From contig JALUWE010000476.1 of assembly GCA_027019845.1 (NCBI GenBank), positions 1 through 7,358 of the forward strand: a stretch of DNA of 7,358 bases, read 5' to 3'. Shown one piece after another: positions 1 through 4,904 of the stretch (its first letter is position 1; every line of letters begins with the position of its first letter). The notes beneath the pieces were generated by a model. That model was not told the DNA's origin. It worked only from the letters and a program-made list of their open reading frames with translations, and did no database searches. A program made the position numbers and the translations under genes. This DNA comes from Anaerolineales bacterium. Its GTDB lineage: Bacteria; Chloroflexota; Anaerolineae; Anaerolineales; JABWBV01.

Positions 1-666
1 ACGCTGACATTGAAATTAAAACGGGACTGGGGTTATGGAGGCCTCGACGGGCAAATACAAGGCACGTTTTCGCTGCACGCCACGGGCCCAGAGAACCTCG
101 TCGAGGTCAGATTTTTACTGGATGGCAGCGTGGTCAACGTGGACACCACACCCCCATTTCGCTACCAGTTCCGCACCGATCAATTCCCCCCAGGGCCGCA
201 TACGCTCTCGGCGGTCGGCGTGCTGTCCGATGGCACGCAGATCGCGGGGCCTGAATACCGGCGCGTGTTTCTCACCAACCAGGAAGCTCGCCAGAAAATC
301 GTATGGATCATCGTGCTGATGTTATCGGTGATAGGAGGGGTGACCTTGCTTAGCATGCTAAGCTCGCTGGCGTTGGAGCGCAAGCGGCCACGCCGTCCCG
401 GGCAATATGGGATCGCAGGCGGGGCAGTCTGCCCACACTGCGGCCTGCCTTTCGCCCGAAATGTGCTGGCGCCCAATCTGGTAACGGGGAAGCTGGCGCG
501 CTGCCCGCATTGCAGGAAATGGACAATCGCCCCCCGGGCCTCGAAAAGCGCGCTGGAAGCAGCAGAAGCGCGCCTGGCTCAGGAAGCCACCCTCGCAAAG
601 ATTGCGCCTCTGACGGAAGAGGAGAAGTTGAAGCGGCTGTTGGATGAATCCCGGTTTGACAATTGA
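1..666 (+). CDS. C-terminal part of Ig-like domain / single-TM / zinc-ribbon membrane protein (5' truncated by window edge)
   Basis: The frame is open from base 1 to the TGA at 664-666. A TTG at 10 is the first possible start inside the window, but the frame continues leftward with no stop, so this is most likely the tail of a longer protein. Numbering from the TTG, residues about 20-90 resemble a bacterial Ig-like domain (VRFLLDGSVV, DTTPPFRYQF, GPHTLSAVGVLSDG). Residues 97-122 form one hydrophobic helix. The basic stretch ERKRPRRP follows and predicts a cytoplasmic C-terminus with the Ig domain outside. A zinc ribbon follows, CPHC at 141-144 and CPHC at 165-168, then a charged helical tail rich in Ala/Glu/Lys. 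The domains suggest a surface-exposed sensor or binding protein with an intracellular metal-binding module; no specific function can be named. No neighbouring gene is visible upstream. Confidence 0.8.
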   Translation, partial: TLTLKLKRDWGYGGLDGQIQGTFSLHATGPENLVEVRFLLDGSVVNVDTTPPFRYQFRTDQFPPGPHTLSAVGVLSDGTQIAGPEYRRVFLTNQEARQKIVWIIVLMLSVIGGVTLLSMLSSLALERKRPRRPGQYGIAGGAVCPHCGLPFARNVLAPNLVTGKLARCPHCRKWTIAPRASKSALEAAEARLAQEATLAKIAPLTEEEKLKRLLDESRFDN

Positions 667-669
667 TAG

Positions 670-805
670 GACTTACGCACTTGAAAAGTCGCACCCAGAC
701 CTCACAGGTCTCCAAGCGCATGGAGACGCCCGGATGCAATCTATTTTGGGTAAAATCTTCCTGCATCGTGTGGTAGTAGACCTGTGAGGTCTCAAGCGTA
801 AGTAC
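670..805. repeat. MITE-like palindromic element with nested inverted repeats
   Basis: The ends are imperfect inverted repeats: ACTTACGCACTTGA at 671-684 and TCAAGCGTAAGT at 792-803, which match apart from a 2-base insertion. Inside them AGACCTCACAGGTCT (697-711) and AGACCTGTGAGGTCT (778-792) are exact 15-bp reverse complements. Each arm is also itself a 6-bp hairpin with a 3-base loop. Further in, GATGCA (733-738) pairs with TGCATC (762-767), and ATTTT pairs with AAAAT around 743-756. The whole 135 bp can fold into one long stem. It starts 4 bp after the upstream stop codon. No coding capacity is seen, so it would be non-autonomous if mobile. No clear target-site duplication is visible. Confidence 0.65.
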
Positions 806-858
806 TGCAATTGAGTCTCTTGTCATTGCTGCGGTAACTGCTCAGCCGGTAAGTTACA

Positions 859-872
859 GGAGTTACGCAGTT
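859..872. repeat. Possible solo end of the 670-805 element
   Basis: GGAGTTACGCAGTT here matches GGACTTACGCACTT at 669-682 in 12 of 14 positions; both differences are C to G. No matching right end is found nearby, so it may be a remnant end of the same repeat family, or a chance match. Confidence 0.3.
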
Positions 873-880
873 CATTACCT

Positions 881-999
881 GGTGTCATCGCGAGGAGGGC
901 GCTTCGACAAGCTCAGTGTAAACTCCGCCCGACGAAGCGATCTCCCCTCTGCCATAGGGGAGATCGCTTCACCGCCTGAGGGCGGTTCGCAATGACACC
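881..999. repeat. Interspersed palindromic repeat with 15-bp perfect hairpin
   Basis: The outer arms GGTGTCATCGCGA (881-893) and TCGCAATGACACC (987-999) are reverse complements at 12 of 13 positions. Inside lies a perfect 15-bp stem, GAAGCGATCTCCCCT (934-948) with AGGGGAGATCGCTTC (956-970), closed by a 7-base loop. A second small hairpin, ACCGCC/GGCGGT (971-976/981-986), follows. The word CTTCGACAAGCTCAGTG (902-918) lies in the left arm. The reverse-strand TGTCATTGCGA and GAAGCGATCTCC words match a type of dispersed palindromic repeat seen in many bacterial genomes, including Chloroflexota. That family assignment is from memory of the motif, not from a search. Confidence 0.7.
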
Positions 1000-1063
1000 C
1001 CAACGTTGCTTCATCGTCTGACCACGGTTTGCAGCAGCGCTTGCTCGAGGAGCGGCACAAACC

Positions 1064-1201
1064 CCGCCGGTGAATACAATTCACTGCCTGCGCATACCAA
1101 ACCCGTTGAAACGGGTTTCCCCACCCATCCAGCCGATGGTTTCCAACCACCGGCGGCAGGGGGAAGCAATCTCCTCCACCCGTAGCAGGGGATGGCTTCC
1201 C
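1064..1201. repeat. Nested hairpin repeat
   Basis: CCGCCGGTG (1064-1072) and CACCGGCGG (1148-1156) are exact inverted repeats that enclose two smaller hairpins. These are GTGAAT/ATTCAC (1070-1075/1079-1084) and AAACCCGT/ACGGGTTT (1099-1106/1111-1118). Just outside, GGGAAGC (1161-1167) pairs with GCTTCCC (1195-1201) around an AATCTCC word that resembles the inner stem of the 881-999 element. The CCCGTTGAAACGGG type of hairpin looks like a dispersed repeat. The sequence from about 1202 to 1310 (TTCGCTCCCTCAATGCCC, GGCTCAGTACATGGCTCAG) has the same flavour without a clean fold. Confidence 0.55.
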
Positions 1202-1309
1202 TTCGCTCCCTCAATGCCCTTCGGTAGACGCTTCGCCTGCGGCTCAGTACATGGCTCAGAGCAGACCCTTTGACGTTGCTCAGGGCTAACGCTATCCAGC
1301 TCGATCAAA

Positions 1310-1445
1310 CAAATTATGTAATTTATTTTGCATTATAAGAAATATCGCATCATATCTTGTATAACACTCGCGGAACAAAAGACGAAAATGCGGTCACAGA
1401 ACGTCTCTATAGACAAACCGCCCTTCTCACGCTAGACTGTATCCT
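1310..1445 (+). promoter_or_regulatory. AT-rich leader, putative promoter zone of the histidine kinase
   Basis: Base composition shifts abruptly to AT-rich at about 1310. TATAAC at 1360-1365 is a good -10 candidate, but no convincing -35 box lies at 16-18 bp, so the exact promoter is uncertain. A short imperfect hairpin (GTCT/AGAC, about 1402-1413) follows. No clear Shine-Dalgarno precedes the kinase start. Confidence 0.3.
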
Positions 1446-2714
1446 ATGAGTTTCCAGACCGGGTTCTCCAAAAAAGAGATGAGTTCGTCTGGCCTCCAAC
1501 GAATGGTGAGCCAACTGGCGCGCTTGTGTGAAATCAGCGTGACATTGAATTCCACATTGGAGCTCAAGCCCCTGTTGCAATTCATTATCGCCACAGCCAC
1601 CGAAGTGTTGGATTGCGAGGCGGCTTCCATCATGCTCTATGACGAGCAGCGTGGAGAACTCTTGTTTACCGCCAGCACTACAGAGCCGGAAAAAATCGCC
1701 CAAATCCCCGTTCCCCTGGAAGGCAGCATCGCCGGCACGATCTTTCGAGAAAACCGCATCCTGATCATCAACGAGGTGGAAAAAGACCCCCGTCACTTCT
1801 CGCAGGTCGGCGAAGAAATCAACTTTCAACCTCGCTCTCTCGTTGGCGTTCCCATGCTGATTCAAGATAACGTCACCGGCGTTATCGAGGCCCTCAACAA
1901 AAAAGAGGGTCAGTTTACCCAGGAAGATGCTTACCTGTTGTCCATTATCGCCGCCCAGGCCGCGGTGGCCATCAACAACGCCAGGCTGCACGAGGCCCTC
2001 CAACATGCGTATCAAGAACTCAGCCGGGTGGATAAAATCAAAAGCGATTTCATGGCAATCGCCTCTCACGAATTACGCACCCCTCTGAGTGTGATATTGG
2101 GTTACGCAACTTTTTTGAAAGAGGATACCAGTGGAAAGGCCTCCGAACATGCCAAAATGGTCTTGAATTCCGCCCTGAAACTACATTCCCTTGTGGAAGA
2201 AATGACCAACATGAATCTCTTGCGCCTGGGGAGCCTGGATGTGAAAACAAGCCGGACCTCGATACAGAAAATAGTTCGTGCCGCCTACGAGAAAACTGTT
2301 TCCACTGCTCAAGCAAAAGGTCAGCAGATCACCCTCGACATCCCCGTAGACCCCATCCCCATCAGCGCAGATACTCCCAAACTGGAACTGGTCTTCACCA
2401 ATCTGCTCAACAATGCCATCCGTTTTACACCCGCCGGTGGCTCAATCGCTGTTCAGGTGCGCGCCAAAAACCGCGAAGTTTGGGTCAGAATCACAGACGA
2501 CGGTATAGGTATTCCTGCTAACGAGCTTGAGAAGATATTCCAGGAGTTCTACCAGGTGGAAGACCATATGACCCGGCGTGTTGGTGGAATGGGGTTAGGG
2601 CTGGCAATCGCGAAAGGGGTGGTGGAACTGCACGGTGGCAGGATTTGGGCGGAAAGCGACGGGCCGGGCAAGGGCGCCACCTTTACAGTTGTCCTCCCGA
2701 TCTCGCAAGATTGA
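1446..2714 (+). CDS. GAF-domain sensor histidine kinase (cytoplasmic)
   Basis: The 422-residue protein has a GAF sensor domain at about 36-180, a short linker helix, a HisKA dimerisation domain with the H-box SHELRTPL (phospho-acceptor His208), and a HATPase domain. The HATPase shows N-box NLLNNA (319-324), G1 box DDGIGIP (from 351), an F-box-like FQEFYQ, and G2 box GGMGLGLA (380-387). All catalytic motifs are intact. No transmembrane segment or signal peptide is seen, so it should sense an intracellular signal through GAF and pass phosphate to a response regulator. None is encoded in the window, making it an orphan here. The ATG at 1446 has no clear Shine-Dalgarno. Met12 (1479), preceded by AAAGAG, is an alternative start that would leave all domains whole. 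The stop at 2712-2714 abuts the stop of the convergent neighbour. Confidence 0.93.
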   Translation: MSFQTGFSKKEMSSSGLQRMVSQLARLCEISVTLNSTLELKPLLQFIIATATEVLDCEAASIMLYDEQRGELLFTASTTEPEKIAQIPVPLEGSIAGTIFRENRILIINEVEKDPRHFSQVGEEINFQPRSLVGVPMLIQDNVTGVIEALNKKEGQFTQEDAYLLSIIAAQAAVAINNARLHEALQHAYQELSRVDKIKSDFMAIASHELRTPLSVILGYATFLKEDTSGKASEHAKMVLNSALKLHSLVEEMTNMNLLRLGSLDVKTSRTSIQKIVRAAYEKTVSTAQAKGQQITLDIPVDPIPISADTPKLELVFTNLLNNAIRFTPAGGSIAVQVRAKNREVWVRITDDGIGIPANELEKIFQEFYQVEDHMTRRVGGMGLGLAIAKGVVELHGGRIWAESDGPGKGATFTVVLPISQD

Positions 2715-3719
2715 TTACCCCACCCCTCTCTCGTTACCCCACTGTTCAATCGTTTCTTCGGCCATGTCCAAATACACATCCAGGCCGGAAATTCGCCGCT
2801 TGAATTCATCCCCCATAAGCCCGAGGCGGGTGAAAGCCCGCTGCCAGTTCTGGAAATCTTCCTGGCCCTCTGGCAGACGCTCGGCAGCCCGCAGCCAGGT
2901 GGACAGCAGCGGCCACAGCGCATTCAGGGGGGCCGGGGATTCCAGAAAAGCGTCGATGGCTTTGCGGTAATAGGGCAGCTTGTGAGGGTGCAGATCGATA
3001 GGGGCATCGATACGCACGGCCTGATAGGCCTTTTCCCAGAGGGGAATCCATGCGCGAATTTCTTCGCCGCTCACTGTGGCCGCACCCATTAATCCCAGCA
3101 GCCCGGCATACAAGCCGGGTTTTCCAATCGTGTTTGTACGGGCCGAAAATTCGAGCAAAAATCGCCGGCCCGAGAGCGGAAAACCGTTCAGACATGCCAC
3201 CGCGTTGGCCGCGTTGCAAAGGGCATCCAGATATGTCTTCACCTCTTCCCGTCCGGGTTGGGAATCGTAAAACTGAAAAGAGAACCACGTCTCGCGCGCC
3301 AGGTGTATCAGCCCCCGAGCGCGCTTGATCACATAATCAGGCCGGAAAAAGTGGGCGCGCACACTGGCCTGGGCAAAATCCAGAAAGTGACGCGGGTCAT
3401 GTAAAATCTGGCAGCCATAGAGCGCCGAACCCAGCCGGGGGTGCTCACGCAGGCTGCGGGGGTGGCGGTAGCGGCCGCGTTCGTGGTGGTAAATGTCCAG
3501 ATGCACCGCTTCAGTCAACCGGACCACCTCCCACGCTAGCGGGGGTTCACCATCGTGTATGAACACCAGATCGATATCGGCAGTTCCCCCGAATACCGGA
3601 TCGATTTCCCGGACCATCGACCCTGTGAGGTAAGCCGCCAGCAGACCGCGGTTCTCCCGCGCTACTTGTGTAACCTTGTCTTTGGCAATTTTGAGTAACG
3701 TTTGGCGTGTAATGCGCAT
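2715..3719 (-). CDS. Nucleotidyltransferase-fold (DNA polymerase beta superfamily) protein
   Basis: The 334-residue protein starts with a helix followed by a Pol-beta-type nucleotidyltransferase core: GS at 33-34, the metal-binding pair D48-I-D50 (TADIDLVF), and a third acidic residue D75 in HLDIYHH. These three Asp residues match the catalytic triad of the superfamily, so it is probably active and transfers a nucleotide to an unknown acceptor. The remainder (about 110-334) is mostly helical, with many Trp, Arg and Leu residues, and I do not recognise it. It could hold substrate, as in aminoglycoside nucleotidyltransferases, but no specific subfamily is evident. It begins 5 bp after the stop of the deoxynucleoside kinase on the same strand, so the two are very likely co-transcribed and perhaps translationally coupled. 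Its stop is directly next to the histidine kinase stop. It is much longer than minimal MNT antitoxins, and no HEPN partner is present. Confidence 0.75.
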   Translation of the reverse strand: MRITRQTLLKIAKDKVTQVARENRGLLAAYLTGSMVREIDPVFGGTADIDLVFIHDGEPPLAWEVVRLTEAVHLDIYHHERGRYRHPRSLREHPRLGSALYGCQILHDPRHFLDFAQASVRAHFFRPDYVIKRARGLIHLARETWFSFQFYDSQPGREEVKTYLDALCNAANAVACLNGFPLSGRRFLLEFSARTNTIGKPGLYAGLLGLMGAATVSGEEIRAWIPLWEKAYQAVRIDAPIDLHPHKLPYYRKAIDAFLESPAPLNALWPLLSTWLRAAERLPEGQEDFQNWQRAFTRLGLMGDEFKRRISGLDVYLDMAEETIEQWGNERGVG

Positions 3720-3724
3720 GTATC

Positions 3725-4384
3725 TCAGTCATTCCCGACGTCGCCGCCCAACTCCGAGAGCGGCAGTTCCTGCTGAAAGGGGGGCAATTTGAGGGCTTGT
3801 CGAATGCGATTTTCAATCAGGCTGAGGTTGTCGGGGTTGCGCACAAAATCCAACCCGTTGGTGTCGATAGTCAGCACCCGCGAACGGTTGGGGCGTGAGA
3901 AGTAGGTCTCGTAGGCGCGGTTCAGTTGATCGATGTATTCCCACTCCATGTTGCGCTCGTAAGGGCGGTCCCGCCGGGCAATACGGCTCATCAATACGTC
4001 TGTGTTCGCCCGGAGATAAACGATCATATCCGGATTGGGGATTTTTTCGGCCAGGGCCTCGTGAATCCGAAAATACATCTCCAACTCGTCCCCAGCCAGG
4101 TTGATTTGCGCGAAGATGGCATCTTTGTCGAATGTATAATCCGAGAGCAGGTTTTTCTTCTGGCGCAGCACACCCGGAACTTCCCGCCTTTGCTGGTGGT
4201 AGCGGCTCAACAAAAAGAACATCTGCGTTTGAAACGCGTAACGCTCCCGATCCACATAGAATTTGGAAAGGAAGGGGTTCTCTTCGAACACTTCGAGGCA
4301 AATTTCCGCCTCGAACGAGCGTTGTAATAACCGGACGAGAGTGGTTTTTCCAACCCCGATAACGCCTTCGACAGCCAGGTACAT
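3725..4384 (-). CDS. Deoxynucleoside kinase (dCK/dGK family)
   Basis: The 219-residue cytoplasmic enzyme should phosphorylate deoxynucleosides to 5'-monophosphates in the salvage pathway. The P-loop GVIGVGKT (7-14) begins at the very N-terminus, as usual for the family. EENPFLSKFY (34-43), FQTQMFFLLSRY (51-62), SDYTFDKDAIFA (81-92) and the arginine-rich lid RIARRDRPYE (134-143) closely follow the pattern of Bacillus subtilis Dgk/Dck as I recall it. Sequence alone does not say which base is preferred. The ATG at 4384 is chosen because it puts the P-loop at residue 7. An upstream in-frame TTG (4423) would add 13 hydrophobic residues not usual for the family. No clear Shine-Dalgarno precedes the ATG. 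It is first in a two-gene unit with the nucleotidyltransferase and diverges from ssb. A TATAGT on the minus strand (4477-4482) is a weak promoter candidate. Confidence 0.92.
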   Translation of the reverse strand: MYLAVEGVIGVGKTTLVRLLQRSFEAEICLEVFEENPFLSKFYVDRERYAFQTQMFFLLSRYHQQRREVPGVLRQKKNLLSDYTFDKDAIFAQINLAGDELEMYFRIHEALAEKIPNPDMIVYLRANTDVLMSRIARRDRPYERNMEWEYIDQLNRAYETYFSRPNRSRVLTIDTNGLDFVRNPDNLSLIENRIRQALKLPPFQQELPLSELGGDVGND

Positions 4385-4450
4385 AACGGTTAGAAGGATA
4401 CCAGCAATCCAGGCAGGCCGCAACCCCAGAGCAAAAACCTCCCAACCGGC

Positions 4451-4478
4451 TTGACAACCCGCCTGGCATGGTTACACT
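4451..4478 (+). promoter_or_regulatory. Sigma-70-type promoter of ssb
   Basis: A perfect -35 TTGACA (4451-4456) is separated by 16 bp from the -10 TACACT (4473-4478). Transcription would start near 4485, about 39 bp before the ssb ATG. The sequence lies in the 139-bp gap between divergent ssb and the deoxynucleoside kinase gene. Confidence 0.65.
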
Positions 4479-4511
4479 ATACACAACATTCGTTTCTCGT
4501 TTTTTTCGACC

Positions 4512-4518
4512 AAGGAGG
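4512..4518 (+). promoter_or_regulatory. Ribosome binding site of ssb
   Basis: AAGGAGG lies 5 bases before the ATG at 4524, a near-perfect Shine-Dalgarno that fixes the ssb start. It is the strongest ribosome binding site in the window. Confidence 0.85.
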
Positions 4519-4523
4519 AAACT

Positions 4524-4904
4524 ATGGCCGGCCTCAATCGTGTCCAACTGATTGGCAACCTGGGAAAAGACCCGGAAACGCGCTTCACTCCCAAAGGCAA
4601 CAAAGTGTGTACCTTCAGCGTGGCTGTAAATCGCCGGTGGAAAACCGGCGAAGGGGAGACCAGAGAGGCCACCGACTGGTTCAACGTTGAGGCCTGGGGG
4701 CGGCTGGGTGAGATTTGCCAGCAATATCTCCAAAAAGGCAGCCGCATCTACCTGGAGGGTCGCCTGAAAACAGATCGCTACGAGCAGGACGGCGAGACGC
4801 GCTATTACACCAAAGTGATTGCCCGCCAGATGATCATGCTCGACCGCCGAAAAGGGGAAGACGCCTTCCCGGTAGAAGAGGAAGCCGCGGAGGAGGAAGC
4901 TTAA
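4524..4904 (+). CDS. ssb: Single-stranded DNA-binding protein
   Basis: The 126-residue protein binds and protects single-stranded DNA in replication, recombination and repair. The OB-fold covers about residues 1-106, with the family hallmarks NRVQLIGNLGKDPETRFTPKG near the start (broken by no gap), then DWFNVEAWGRLGE, KGSRIYLEGRLKTDRY and YYTKVIARQM. The C-terminal tail is only about 20 residues: acidic (VEEEAAEEEA) but without the usual terminal DDDIPF-type tip that recruits partner proteins. The E. coli protein has 178 residues, so this is a short form. The gene has its own promoter and a strong Shine-Dalgarno, and is not beside rpsF or rpsR, its common partners. Its TAA overlaps the stop codon of convergent pepF. 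It may be the main SSB or a second copy; the window cannot tell. Confidence 0.95.
   Translation: MAGLNRVQLIGNLGKDPETRFTPKGNKVCTFSVAVNRRWKTGEGETREATDWFNVEAWGRLGEICQQYLQKGSRIYLEGRLKTDRYEQDGETRYYTKVIARQMIMLDRRKGEDAFPVEEEAAEEEA

Larger units (their letters stand above)
667..1445. other. Gene-free region rich in dispersed palindromic repeats
   Basis: These 779 bp lie between the membrane-protein gene and the GAF histidine kinase and contain no credible gene. They hold a MITE-like inverted-repeat element (670-805), a lone partial copy of its end (859-872), a second palindromic element (881-999), nested hairpins (1064-1201), a repeat-like tail (about 1202-1310) and an AT-rich zone before the kinase (1310-1445). 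Short reading frames here translate to peptides such as SLSKR and HCEPPSGGEAIS. Such peptides are typical false translations of bacterial interspersed repeats, so they are not annotated. Confidence 0.8.

Noticed and set aside
875..1308. Several short reading frames (67-91 codons) in the intergenic region
   Set aside because: They are translations of palindromic repeats. Peptides such as SLSKR and HCEPPSGGEAIS are typical false products of such repeats.
1388..1435. 15-residue leader peptide (ATG at 1388, TAG at 1433) upstream of the histidine kinase
   Set aside because: No Shine-Dalgarno, no runs of regulatory codons and no attenuator-like hairpin with a T-run. A chance short frame is more likely.
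1407..2069. 220-codon minus-strand reading frame opposite the GAF domain
   Set aside because: It is fully antisense to the first half of the histidine kinase, which has clear domain evidence. No recognisable motif or ribosome binding site supports it.
2715..3719. MNT/HEPN toxin-antitoxin pair
   Set aside because: The nucleotidyltransferase is about three times longer than a minimal MNT antitoxin, and the neighbour is a deoxynucleoside kinase with no HEPN RxxxxH motif. No second small partner is present.
4385..4423. N-terminal extension of the deoxynucleoside kinase from TTG at 4423
   Set aside because: It would push the P-loop away from the N-terminus, unlike the family, and there is no clear ribosome binding site.
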